Below are positions 7,961 through 17,717 of a DNA stretch of 64,000 bases, piece by piece. The DNA is from Acidobacteria bacterium AB60 (GTDB lineage Bacteria; Acidobacteriota; Terriglobia; Terriglobales; Acidobacteriaceae). A model generated the notes under the pieces. The model saw only the letters and a list, made by a program, of their open reading frames with translations, was not told the origin of the DNA and searched no databases. Position numbers and translations under genes: made by a program. Position 1 is the stretch's first letter. Each line of letters begins with the position of its first letter. The DNA lies in NCBI GenBank assembly GCA_008682415.1, contig VANK01000012.1:1-64000 (forward strand), written 5' to 3'.

Positions 7961-8598
7961 CCGACCTCCGCCCCGGCATGCACCAGCCCGGCGGCTCCCT
8001 GGGCGGCCGCGATCATCGCCTCGGTTCCCATATTCGAGTTGAGCAGCATGTGATACAGCCCACGCGCGCACCACTCCTGCTGATAAAACCGCCGGATCAC
8101 CGCCGCCCGGCGTTTATCATGCGCCACCACTTCGTGCTCTGCACGGTCCGCCATCTCCGGATGATGCTTCAGCAGCCAGTCGCGCTTGGCCGCCATGGTG
8201 GCGTACACAAACACATGAAAGCATCCCGGCCGCCCGGCCAGTTCGCAGGCGGCTCCCCGCCCCACGATCACGCAGTTTCCCACCCGGGCTGCTTCCTGGA
8301 TCTCCTTCCGAATCAAGGCGTACATCCGCTCGCAATCAAACACCTGCTCGTCGCAGGGACTCGTCGACGAGTACATCGATTCCTGCCAGAAGACCTTGCC
8401 GTACCGGTAGTACCAGGGATCCAGGCGGTCATCGAACTTGGAGGCCGTCTTCTCCGGCACTCCCGCTGCCCGCGCCGCGCCCGACACCAGCTCGGAGTCC
8501 AGCAGACGCCAGCCAAGCCGGGTCGCCAGGTCATGCGCGAACTCCCCTCCGCGCGATCCGTACTCCCGCTCCACGGTGATTACCCGAATCGGCTCCAT
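7957..8598 (-). CDS. Cytidylate kinase-like family protein
   Basis: 213 aa. The N-terminus VITVEREYGSRGGEFAHDLATRLG resembles the Cytidylate_kin2 (PF13189) version of the P-loop, where the usual GxGGR appears as GSRGGE. Later GNCVIVGRGAACEL and the DKRRAAVIRRFY basic lid-like segment fit this kinase family. It is probably a small nucleotide kinase, but the substrate is unproven and the family is distinct from canonical Cmk. The start is supported by AAAGGAGAGG 3 nt upstream. It converges on and overlaps alr by 4 nt. Confidence 0.8.
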   Translation of the reverse strand: MEPIRVITVEREYGSRGGEFAHDLATRLGWRLLDSELVSGAARAAGVPEKTASKFDDRLDPWYYRYGKVFWQESMYSSTSPCDEQVFDCERMYALIRKEIQEAARVGNCVIVGRGAACELAGRPGCFHVFVYATMAAKRDWLLKHHPEMADRAEHEVVAHDKRRAAVIRRFYQQEWCARGLYHMLLNSNMGTEAMIAAAQGAAGLVHAGAEVG

Positions 8599-8823
8599 GA
8601 CCTCTCCTTTCAGTGACAGGAGCATACAACCGAAATAGGTATTTTCGGCAACTTCGCCCCAGCTTCCCACAAATTGGGATGCGCGTCGAAGGAGAAGAGG
8701 AGTATCCTTTCCCGTTCATTGAACCCTTATGCGGGATCGTCGATCCTGGCAGGACTCCGGTCCCCTTGCCAGGGACGCCCCCATCTCTCAGCTGTCTGTG
8801 TTTCCGGCAAGAAGGAGAACAGA

Positions 8824-9561
8824 ATGGCCGTTTCTACCCCGGAGATACCCCGGGCACAGGACGAACAAACCACACGCCATCCCGGCCTCACGGCTCAGTT
8901 GAGCCTGCGTCTGGGGGCCATCTTTGCAGTCCTTGCCTCCATCCTCTTTGCGTCCGCCGGCACCTTCCGGTATTGGCAAGCCTCGCTCTGCCTGCTGGTC
9001 CTCACCGCCTCCGGAGCGGCCGTCTCCTTCGTGACACTCGTCCGCAATCCGGAGGTGATCGCCCGCCGCCTGCGCACCGCCCAGCGCAGCCGAAGCCAGC
9101 AGGCGCTCGTCCGCGCCTTTCGTCCGCTCTTCTTCTGTCTGCTTTTTCTTCCCGGCCTCGATCACCGGTTGCGGCTCACAACCACCATCACCGGACCCGT
9201 CCCCCCTGCGCTGAGCATCGCCGCCGACATCGTCCTGCTCGCGGCCGTCATCTTTTGCGGATGGGTCTTTGAGGTGAACCATTTCGCCGACCGTTGCCTC
9301 GGCAAGCAGGAGAAGCAGCAGGTCATCGACTCGGGGCCGTACGGACTGGTGCGCCACCCGCTCAACGCCGCCAGCCTTCTGGGATGGCTGGTCGCCCCGC
9401 TGGCCCTCGGCTCCTGGATCGCCCTGCCGCTCTTCGCCCTGGTCATCCCCTTCTATGTGCTCCGCATCATCAATGAAGAGCTGCAACTGACCCGCGAATT
9501 GAAGGGCTATGCCGCCTACTGCAAGCGCACGCCATTCCGCCTGATTCCGTTCGTCTGGTGA
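8824..9561 (+). CDS. Isoprenylcysteine methyltransferase-like membrane protein
   Basis: 245 aa integral membrane protein with five or six hydrophobic segments. The C-terminal ICMT/PEMT signature is present: GPYGLVRHPLNAASLLGWLVAPLALGS, followed by EELQLTRELKGYAAYCKRTPFRLIPFVW. The RHP, the EE pair and the YxxY-like ending are the SAM and phosphate contact elements of this family. The bacterial acceptor is unknown (lipid or isoprenoid-like thiol). The start at 8824 is favoured over upstream codons by AAGGAGAA about 6 nt upstream. Confidence 0.85.
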   Translation: MAVSTPEIPRAQDEQTTRHPGLTAQLSLRLGAIFAVLASILFASAGTFRYWQASLCLLVLTASGAAVSFVTLVRNPEVIARRLRTAQRSRSQQALVRAFRPLFFCLLFLPGLDHRLRLTTTITGPVPPALSIAADIVLLAAVIFCGWVFEVNHFADRCLGKQEKQQVIDSGPYGLVRHPLNAASLLGWLVAPLALGSWIALPLFALVIPFYVLRIINEELQLTRELKGYAAYCKRTPFRLIPFVW

Positions 9562-9582
9562 CTGCGATTCCGGCGGAGGAAT

Positions 9583-11091
9583 CTAGAGAATGTAGCGGCT
9601 GAGATCCTGGTCCTTCACCACCGATGCCACCATCGTGCGCACGTACTCCCCGCTGATCACGAAGACCTTGTCCGGCCCGGACGCGGTCATGCGCTCCTCA
9701 TACGGCAGCGGCGACGAAGCCTCGCTGCGGATGGCCTCGGAAAGCGCGCTCGATTGCTCCGCATCCGGCGCGCGCCGCGCCACATCGGGAGCCAGGAAAC
9801 TCACATCTTCCAGCACCCGTTCCATGATGGTATGCAAACGCCGCGCGCCGATGTTCTCCGTCGACTCGTTCACCCGGAAGGCAAACTCCGCTATCTCCCG
9901 CAACGCGTCCGCTGAGAACTCCAGCCGCACGCCCTCCGTCTCCAGCAGCGCTGTGTACTGCTTGGTGAGCGAGGCCTTCGGCTCGGTCAGGATCCGCAGA
10001 AAATCTTCCACCGTAAGCGACTGCAGCTCCACCCGGATAGGGAAGCGGCCCTGCAACTCGGGAATCAGGTCGCTGGGCTTGGAGACATGGAAGGCGCCGG
10101 CGGCGATAAACAAGATGTGATCGGTGCGCACCATGCCGTAGCGCGTATTCACGGTCGTGCCTTCCACGATCGGGAGGATGTCCCGCTGCACGCCCTCGCG
10201 TGAAACATCGGGACCATGCCCGCCCTCGCGGCCCGCAATCTTGTCGATCTCGTCAAGAAAGACGATGCCGCTGGATTCGACCCGCTCGACCGCGGCGCGG
10301 TTCACCGAGTCCATGTCAATCAGGCGGCCCTCCTCTTCCTGCACCAGGTAGTCGAACGCATCCGCCACCTTCATCTTTCGCTTCTTCGACCCGCCGCCAA
10401 AGATATTGGGCAGCATATCCTTGAGGTTCATCTCCATGTCCTCAAGGTTCTGGTTGCTGATAATCCCGAACTGCGGCGTATTGCGCTCGCGTACGTCCAG
10501 CTCTACCATGCGGTCGTCGAGCTTGCCCTCGCGGAACTGCTGACGGAGCTTTTCGCGGGAACGCTGATGGCTCTCGGCTCCCGGCAGGGTGAGCTGCCCA
10601 TCCTGACCCGGAGGCGGCGTGCTCGAGGGCGGTGGCGGCAGCAGCACGTCCAGAAGGCGCTCCTCGGCATTCATCTCCGCCTTGTCTTCCACCTCTTCCA
10701 GGCGCTCTTCCCGCACCATGTCGATGGCGATCTCGACCAGGTCGCGGATCATCGACTCCACGTCGCGGCCCACGTAGCCCACTTCAGTGAACTTCGACGC
10801 CTCCACCTTCAAAAACGGGGAGTTCGTCAGCTTCGCCAGCCGCCGCGCAATCTCGGTCTTCCCCACGCCCGTCGGCCCAATCATGATGATGTTCTTGGGC
10901 ATGATGTCGTCGGCAAGATCGGGAGGCAGCTTCTGCCGGCGCTGGCGGTTGCGCAGCGCAATCGCGACAGCACGCTTGGCCGCCTTCTGGCCCACCACAT
11001 GCTTGTCCAACTCCGCAACGATCTCCCGCGGCGTTAGCTCGTCCAGTGAGACGTCCTGTTCTTCAGCGGATGCGGGTAAATATATCGCCAT
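9583..11091 (-). CDS. hslU: HslU, ATPase subunit of the HslUV protease
   Basis: 502 aa AAA+ unfoldase that feeds substrates to HslV. Walker A GPTGVGKTE, the pore loop GYVGRD, Walker B IVFLDEIDKIA and the C-terminal tail DLSRYIL (which docks into HslV) are all present. It is about 60 aa longer than E. coli HslU (443 aa). Extra residues lie in the I-domain (the PPPPSSTPPPGQDG stretch near 150-170) and in a second insertion before VFVISGEYVRTMV. It follows hslV in the same direction with a 52-nt gap, forming the standard hslVU operon. Confidence 0.97.
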   Translation of the reverse strand: MAIYLPASAEEQDVSLDELTPREIVAELDKHVVGQKAAKRAVAIALRNRQRRQKLPPDLADDIMPKNIIMIGPTGVGKTEIARRLAKLTNSPFLKVEASKFTEVGYVGRDVESMIRDLVEIAIDMVREERLEEVEDKAEMNAEERLLDVLLPPPPSSTPPPGQDGQLTLPGAESHQRSREKLRQQFREGKLDDRMVELDVRERNTPQFGIISNQNLEDMEMNLKDMLPNIFGGGSKKRKMKVADAFDYLVQEEEGRLIDMDSVNRAAVERVESSGIVFLDEIDKIAGREGGHGPDVSREGVQRDILPIVEGTTVNTRYGMVRTDHILFIAAGAFHVSKPSDLIPELQGRFPIRVELQSLTVEDFLRILTEPKASLTKQYTALLETEGVRLEFSADALREIAEFAFRVNESTENIGARRLHTIMERVLEDVSFLAPDVARRAPDAEQSSALSEAIRSEASSPLPYEERMTASGPDKVFVISGEYVRTMVASVVKDQDLSRYIL

Positions 11092-11143
11092 TCTCTCGCT
11101 CGACTACTCCTGATTCATCTCGGCCACTGTCCACTGACAACTG

Positions 11144-11728
11144 TCATTTCAGCTCTTCAATTGTGATGCGGTCGTTCGTGTAGATGCAGATCTCGCCGGC
11201 AATCTTCATCGCCTTCTCTGCGATCTCGCGGGCGCCCATCTCCGTGTTCTCCACCAGCGCGCGCGCCGCCGCCGTGGCGTAGCTGCCACCCGATCCGATG
11301 GCCGCAAAAGGCTCGTCGGGATCGATCACGTCGCCCGAGCCCGAGATCAGAAACGTCTGGTTCTTGTCGGCCACCAGCAGCAGCGCCTCGAGGTTGCGCA
11401 GCATCTTGTCCGTGCGCCAGTCCTTGGCCAACTCCACCGCCGCGCGATTCAGATTCCCGGCATACTGCTCCAGCTTGGTCTCGAAACGTGTAAACAGGTT
11501 GAAGGCATCCGCCGTCGACCCCGCAAAACCGGCCAGGATCTTCTCCTGGTAGAGCCGGCGGATCTTTTTTGCCGAGTGCTTCAGCACGTGATCGCCAAGT
11601 GTGACCTGTCCGTCGGCAGCCATTACCACCTGCCCATTGCGGCGCACGCAGATGACCGTCGTGGAGCGGATGCGAGGGCGTTGCGCCGCGCTTGATTCTT
11701 TGCCCAAACCCAAGAAATCCTCCGCCAA
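11144..11728 (-). CDS. hslV: HslV, proteolytic subunit of the HslUV protease
   Basis: 194 aa N-terminal-nucleophile threonine protease that forms the HslUV core. The catalytic Thr is the first of TTVICVRRNGQVVMAADGQVTLG. In the reading chosen it is residue 23, so the enzyme would need removal of a 22-residue propeptide, unlike E. coli HslV where only Met is removed. The start is TTG, supported by GGAGG 5 nt upstream; no ATG/GTG sits just before the Thr. GSGGSYATAAARAL and ICIYTNDRITIEELK are family signatures. Confidence 0.96.
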   Translation of the reverse strand: MAEDFLGLGKESSAAQRPRIRSTTVICVRRNGQVVMAADGQVTLGDHVLKHSAKKIRRLYQEKILAGFAGSTADAFNLFTRFETKLEQYAGNLNRAAVELAKDWRTDKMLRNLEALLLVADKNQTFLISGSGDVIDPDEPFAAIGSGGSYATAAARALVENTEMGAREIAEKAMKIAGEICIYTNDRITIEELK

Positions 11729-11884
11729 GCGCGCCTCCGGAAGAGGGTGACTTCACAAAAGCGCAGAGTCGAGTATAGCGCAGCACCACGCCCAGCCCGG
11801 CGCGCCGCGACACGCGTGGACCACCGCCGGGCAAGGAGTTCCGCCATCCTTCGCGGGCCGGAACAAATCTAGAATCGAAGCAGC

Positions 11885-12769
11885 ATGCAGCTTCCCCGGC
11901 TCCTCCTCGAGGCCAGTGAACCCGCGCTCGACCTGCTGCACGGATGGTCGTTCCCGGTTGTCCCCGCAACAGGCCTGGGGCTCGCGCTGCTCATCTATCT
12001 CCGTGGCTGGATGCTCGCCCGGCGCACCCGGCCCTCCGAACTGCCGCCCTGGCGCGCACTCAGCTTCAGCGCCGGCGTTCTCTCGCTTTGGATCGCCCTT
12101 GCCTCGCCGCTCGATGCCCTGGATGACTACCTGCTCGCGGCGCACATGATCCAGCACTTCCTGCTCATGTCCATCGCGCCGCCGCTGCTTATGCTGGGGG
12201 CGCCCACGGCGCCGCTCCTGCGCGGTCTGCCCCGGGCCCTCATCCGTTTTCCCGGGTCCGCGCTGCTGCGCGCGCCTTGGTTCCGCGCGCTTGCGCGTCT
12301 TCTTACTCATCCGGTCTTCGCGTGGCTGGCCATGAATATCGCGTATCTCGGATGGCATGTTCCGGCGCTCTTCAGTCTCACCTTCCAATCCGAGTGGATC
12401 CACAACTTCGAGCACCTGTGCTTTCTCCTCACATCGCTCGCGTTCTGGTGGGTGGTGTTGGCGCCCTGGCCCGCGCGTCCTCGCTGGCCGCGCTGGACCA
12501 TCATCCCCTATCTGCTGACAGCGGATCTCCTCAACACCATCCTCTCCGCCACGCTCGCCTTCTCCGGAAAGGTCTTGTACCCCGCGTATGCGGCTGCGCC
12601 CCGCATCTCCGGCCTCTCCCCGCTCAAGGACCAGGTCGCCGCGGGCGCGGAGATGTGGGTCCTCAATTCGATCGTCTTTCTGATTCCCGCGGTGGGAATC
12701 ACCCTGCGCCTGCTCACGCCGAAGGCGCTGCGTCCGGAGAACGCAGCGCGGGCGCGGAGCGGAGCGTGA
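11885..12769 (+). CDS. ctaG: CtaG-type cytochrome c oxidase assembly protein
   Basis: 294 aa polytopic membrane protein of the caa3_CtaG family (PF09678), which supports copper-centre assembly of terminal oxidases. Visible signatures are AAHMIQHFLLMSIAPPLLMLGAP (conserved His and MxxH) and AYLGWHVPALF..HNFEHLCFLLTSLAFWW. About seven hydrophobic segments are seen. No oxidase genes lie nearby. Its stop abuts the convergent permease gene stop at 12770. Confidence 0.88.
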   Translation: MQLPRLLLEASEPALDLLHGWSFPVVPATGLGLALLIYLRGWMLARRTRPSELPPWRALSFSAGVLSLWIALASPLDALDDYLLAAHMIQHFLLMSIAPPLLMLGAPTAPLLRGLPRALIRFPGSALLRAPWFRALARLLTHPVFAWLAMNIAYLGWHVPALFSLTFQSEWIHNFEHLCFLLTSLAFWWVVLAPWPARPRWPRWTIIPYLLTADLLNTILSATLAFSGKVLYPAYAAAPRISGLSPLKDQVAAGAEMWVLNSIVFLIPAVGITLRLLTPKALRPENAARARSGA

Positions 12770-14194
12770 TCATTCAGCTTGCTTGCTGCGCGCGCCGCGC
12801 CAATAGAGATACAGGCCGATGAGCAAGGTACCGACCGTACCCCCGATCAACTTGACTTCGAAGTCGAGGACATCCGAGCCGCCCGGGGGGACAAACGACA
12901 GGATGATCCCGAGCAGCACCACGATGAATCCAAGCGCTCCGCAGATCCACACGCCTGCTTTGCCCCCGGGAACCGGGACGGCGAGCGGGTTCTCCGCGCG
13001 GTCTTTGCGGCCGGCGAGTTTGATGACAGCGGCAAACATATAGAGGAATGGAATGAAGTAGAGAATGATCGCCGCGTCCACCACGATCTGGTAGCCGACG
13101 ATCGCCGAACGCGTGTGCACCTGGCTCAACAGCAGGATGATGCCAGATAATCCCGCCTGCACCAGGATCGAGATCCACGGCGTCTTCCACTTGGGGTGAA
13201 TCTTGCCGAACGCCGCGGGCAGATACCGGTCGATCCCCACCGCGAACGGCACCCGCGCAATCCCGGCCACGGTCGATCCCACGCCCCCCGCATTCCCGGC
13301 GGTAACCAGAAGCGCAGCCAGCACGCCAAGCGCGCCCACCTTCAGCGCCATCGAGCCCACCGTGATGGCATGAAACACGCCGCTCTGCGGGTCGATGCCC
13401 TCCGCGGGAACCAGCGCCAGGATCGCGAACGTCCCCACGATATACATCAGCGCGATCAGCGCGCCCGCGCCAAACACCGCGCGCGGCAAGGTGCGGCAGG
13501 GATCGCGCACCTCTTCGCTCATCGCCGAGCACAGCTCCAGCCCGGTGAATGCGAACGCAATCTGCGACCAGAAGTTGACCGTGTCCCAGTTCCACGTCGG
13601 CATCATGCCGTGCAGCGTGAACTGCGTCGCCGATCCGTGCTTGACCACCACCAGCACCGCAATCACCACAAGAATGCACAGAGGGATATAGGTGCCCACG
13701 CCGCCCGCATTCTGCAACCACTTGCCGATGTTCAGGCCCACAATATTGAGCAGCACCGCCACCAGAAGCAGGGCCAGCGATACCGTCAGGAGAAATGTGC
13801 GTTGCTCCGCCAGGGCCGCGCCCCGCGGCCCCAGAATGTATGCCGCCATCGACGCCGAGGCTAGCAGCAATCCCGGGAAGTAGAACACCGTGTAGATCCA
13901 GTAGGTCCACCCCGCCACAAACCCGTGAAACGGTCCGAACGCCTCCCGCGACCACGCGTACAGCCCGCCCTCCTCGGGAAAGCGCGACGACAGCTCATTG
14001 ATGACCAGCGCGCCCGGCACAAAAAAGAACACCGCCGCCAGCACCCACAGGCTGATGGACGAGCTGCCGTTGTGCCCCGCGGCTGCGATCCAGCGCGGCC
14101 CCAGGACGGTGGCGATGTTGAACAGCAGCACATCCCAGAAACCCATGCTTTTGCGCAGTTGCGACTTGGGATCCGCGGGAGCCGGATAACTCAT
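12770..14194 (-). CDS. APC-superfamily amino acid permease
   Basis: 474 aa with about 12 hydrophobic segments and the APC signatures FNIATVLGPRWIAAAG, EEGGLYAWSREAFGPFHGFVAGWTYWIY and FTGLELCSAMSEEVRDPCRTLPRA. It transports amino acids or related compounds across the inner membrane; the substrate cannot be read out. The start MSYPAPADPK is chosen because GGAAGGTGAC precedes it and the hydrophobic core begins 20 residues later. It is divergent from sucC across 227 nt. Confidence 0.88.
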   Translation of the reverse strand: MSYPAPADPKSQLRKSMGFWDVLLFNIATVLGPRWIAAAGHNGSSSISLWVLAAVFFFVPGALVINELSSRFPEEGGLYAWSREAFGPFHGFVAGWTYWIYTVFYFPGLLLASASMAAYILGPRGAALAEQRTFLLTVSLALLLVAVLLNIVGLNIGKWLQNAGGVGTYIPLCILVVIAVLVVVKHGSATQFTLHGMMPTWNWDTVNFWSQIAFAFTGLELCSAMSEEVRDPCRTLPRAVFGAGALIALMYIVGTFAILALVPAEGIDPQSGVFHAITVGSMALKVGALGVLAALLVTAGNAGGVGSTVAGIARVPFAVGIDRYLPAAFGKIHPKWKTPWISILVQAGLSGIILLLSQVHTRSAIVGYQIVVDAAIILYFIPFLYMFAAVIKLAGRKDRAENPLAVPVPGGKAGVWICGALGFIVVLLGIILSFVPPGGSDVLDFEVKLIGGTVGTLLIGLYLYWRGARSKQAE

Positions 14195-14421
14195 CACGTC
14201 ACCTTCCAGTGGGCCAGCTCGGAGCTTCTTCGAAACGGTTCTGGGAATCATACTGGAGCGCGTGAAGCTTGCGCGTGCTTTCGTGAGACGCGCGGTTTGC
14301 CCCCCCTTCGTCCCGCAAGATAGTATTTTCCTTGCCGCTGGCGCGGTATCGGCTGTACCGGACCTCGCAGGCCCGCAGTCCGATCCTCCAAAACTCATCA
14401 ACCCTGGCGGTCCCACACTCC

Positions 14422-15602
14422 ATGAAGATTCACGAGTATCAGGCGAAAGAGATCCTGGCCAAATACGGCGTGCCCGTTCCGCGCGGCGAAGTGGCCAATA
14501 CCCCCGAAGAAGCCGCCGCGGTAGCCCGCAAACTGTTTGCCGAAGGCGCCGGCGGCGTGGTGGTGAAGGCGCAGATTCACGCCGGCGGCCGAGGCAAAGG
14601 CGGCGGCGTTAAAGTCGCAAAGGACCGCGAAGACGCCGACCTGCACGTCAAGAACATCCTCGGCATGCAGCTGGTGACCCACCAGACCGGACCGCAGGGC
14701 CAGAAGGTCCAGCGCCTGCTCATCGAAGAGACCGCAGCCATCGATCGCGAGCTCTACCTCGGCATCGTGCTCGATCGCGCTGCCGGCAAGCTCGTCTTCA
14801 TGGCCTCCCAGGCCGGCGGCATGGAGATCGAAGAGGTCGCCGCCAAAACTCCCGAAGCCATCGTGAAGGAAACCATCGACCCAGCCATCGGACTCGGCGC
14901 ATATCAGGCCCGCAAACTGGCCTTCGCTCTCGGCCTCAAGCCCACCCAGATCAACCAGGCCGTCGCCTTCTTCCAGAGCCTCTACAAGGCCTTCCTCGAA
15001 ACCGACGCCTCCCTCGTCGAGATCAATCCCTTCATCACCACCAAGGACGACAAGCTCTTCGCCCTCGACGCCAAAATCAACTTCGATGACAACGCCCTCT
15101 TCCGCCACCCCGAGATCAAGGCCCTCCGCGACGTCGCCGAAGAAGATCCCCTCGAAGTGGAAGCCAGCAAGTACGCCCTCAACTACATCAAGCTCGACGG
15201 CACCATCGCCTGCATGGTCAACGGCGCCGGCCTCGCCATGGCCACCATGGACATCATCCAGTACGCCGGCGGCAGCCCCGCCAACTTTCTCGACGTCGGC
15301 GGCGGCGCCACCCAGGAACAGATCGAACACGCCTTCGAGATCCTGCTCAGCGACAAAAATGTGAAGGCCATCTTCATCAACATCTTCGGCGGCATCCTGC
15401 GCGTCGACCGCCTCGCCACCGGCGTCGTCGCCGCCGCCCGCAAGCTCAATGTCACCGTCCCCATCGTGCTCCGGCTCGAAGGCACCAACGTCGAAGAAGG
15501 CCGCAAGATCCTGCAGGAATCGGGACTCAACTTCCAGGTCGGCGCAACCATGAAGGAAGCGGCAGAGCTCGTGGTCAAAGCCGCGGCGGGGGTGGCAGCG
15601 TA

Positions 15603-15603
<1 letters not shown>
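14422..15603 (+). CDS. sucC: Succinyl-CoA synthetase beta subunit
   Basis: 393 aa ATP-grasp subunit of the TCA-cycle enzyme converting succinyl-CoA to succinate with ATP/GTP formation. It begins MKIHEYQAKEILAKYGVPVPRG and carries KAQIHAGGRGKGGGV (nucleotide binding). GGGATQEQI and FINIFGGILRVD (subunit contact and power helix) are also present. Its stop overlaps the sucD start by one base (TAATG), which indicates coupled translation. An in-frame extension to 14332 was rejected because it does not resemble the family. Confidence 0.97.
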
Positions 15604-16478
<875 letters not shown>

Positions 16479-16499
16479 CAGCAGCTATTCGCTATCCTC

Positions 16500-16521
16500 G
16501 GCCCGCCGTCTTCGGCGGGCC
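16500..16521 (+). terminator. GC-rich hairpin after sucCD
   Basis: GGCCCGCC and GGCGGGCC form a perfect 8-bp stem around GTCTTC. The downstream tract is only TTCAC, so it is a weak rho-independent terminator or an RNA-stabilising hairpin. Confidence 0.5.
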
Positions 16522-16545
16522 TTCACACTGTGCCCAGGGTGCCTT

Positions 16546-17646
16546 ATGGCTTTGTCCGCTACTCCCTTTGCTCGCGCGGAACAATTCGCCCACAGATTGG
16601 GTATTAGCCTTCCCATCCTCCTCGCCCCCATGGCCGGAGCCTGTCCGCCCTCGCTCTCCATCGCGGTCGCCAATGCCGGCGGCATGGGCGCCTGCGGCGC
16701 TCTGCTCCTGAAGCCTGCCGAGATCGCCGCGTGGTGCGCGGAGTTTCGCGCCCAGAGCCAGGGTGCCTTTCAACTCAATCTCTGGATCCCGGACCCGCCC
16801 GCGCAGCGTGATGCAGACCTGGAAGCGCGCCAGCGCGACTTTCTCGCCCAATGGGGCCCTGCCGTTCCCCCCGAAGCTGCCGAAGGCGTTCTCCCCGACT
16901 TCGACGCCCAGTGCGAAGCCCTGCTCGACGCCAGGCCCGCTGCCATCTCCTCCATCATGGGCATCTATTCGCCCGCATTCGTCGCCGCCATGAAGGCGCG
17001 GGGAATCCGCTGGTTTGCCACCGCCACCACCGTAGCCGAGGCGCGCACCGCCGCACATGCCGGGGCCGACGCCATCATCGCCCAGGGCATGGAAGCCGGC
17101 GGTCACCGCGGCGCCTTCGACGCAAATCATGCGGAGCAGAAACTGGTCGGCCTCTTCGCGCTGGTTCCGCAGATCGCCGACGCCGTCTCCGTTCCCGTCA
17201 TCGCCACCGGCGGCATCGCCGACGCCCGCGGCATCGCCGCCTCTCTCCTGCTGGGCGCCAGCGCGGTCATGATCGGCACCGGCTTTCTGCGCTGCCCGGA
17301 AGCCCACATCAATCCCGCCTGGGCCGAGGCGCTGGCCGACGCCGAGGCCGACGCAACCATGCTCACCAGCGCCTTCACCGGCCGCCCCGCCCGCGGCATC
17401 GCCAACGCCTTCGCCCGCGCGGCTGCGGCTCCCGGCGCGCCCCCGCCTGCCCCCTATCCCGTGCAGCGAGGGCTCACGCGCGCCATGCGCGAAGCCGCCT
17501 CCAAAGCCGGGCGAACCGATCGCATGCAGATGTGGGCCGGTCAATCCGCTAAGCTCGCCCAGAGTCAGGCGGCGGCAGAGCTGCTCGCCACCTTGTGGCG
17601 CGACACGCAGCAACTACTGTCCATCCCGCGCCCGGATTCTCTCTGA
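16546..17646 (+). CDS. Nitronate monooxygenase family protein
   Basis: 366 aa FMN-dependent TIM barrel. Signatures of the 2-nitropropane dioxygenase family are LPILLAPMAGACPPSLSIAVANAGGMG near the start, the FMN-phosphate segments MEAGGHRG and VIATGGIADARGIAASLLLGASAVMIGTGFL, and a conserved C-terminal region. Likely substrates are toxic nitronates such as propionate 3-nitronate (family knowledge). The start at 16546 is set by the family N-terminus. It follows sucD with a hairpin between, so it is probably a separate unit. Confidence 0.88.
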   Translation: MALSATPFARAEQFAHRLGISLPILLAPMAGACPPSLSIAVANAGGMGACGALLLKPAEIAAWCAEFRAQSQGAFQLNLWIPDPPAQRDADLEARQRDFLAQWGPAVPPEAAEGVLPDFDAQCEALLDARPAAISSIMGIYSPAFVAAMKARGIRWFATATTVAEARTAAHAGADAIIAQGMEAGGHRGAFDANHAEQKLVGLFALVPQIADAVSVPVIATGGIADARGIAASLLLGASAVMIGTGFLRCPEAHINPAWAEALADAEADATMLTSAFTGRPARGIANAFARAAAAPGAPPPAPYPVQRGLTRAMREAASKAGRTDRMQMWAGQSAKLAQSQAAAELLATLWRDTQQLLSIPRPDSL

Positions 17647-17667
17647 GAACACATCGAAAAAAACTCT

Positions 17668-17704
17668 TTTGAGTTTTTTAAAGTTATACTTTAAAAAACT
17701 CAAA
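17668..17704. repeat. Perfect 17-bp AT-rich palindrome, right-hand copy
   Basis: Two 17-bp arms, 17668-17684 and 17688-17704, are perfect inverted repeats around TAT. The right arm (ACTTTAAAAAACTCAA) recurs identically at 18908-18923, on the other side of the DUF4143 gene, together with a degraded left arm. The element is strikingly AT-rich in a high-GC region. It can act as a bidirectional terminator between the convergent genes or as part of an element bounding the ATPase gene. Confidence 0.85.
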
Positions 17705-17717
17705 TCACCCTTCGCGC

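Noticed and set aside
9566..9583. GATTCC/GGAATC hairpin between the methyltransferase gene and hslU as a terminator
   Set aside because: Only a 6-bp stem, no T-tract, and it overlaps the hslU stop.
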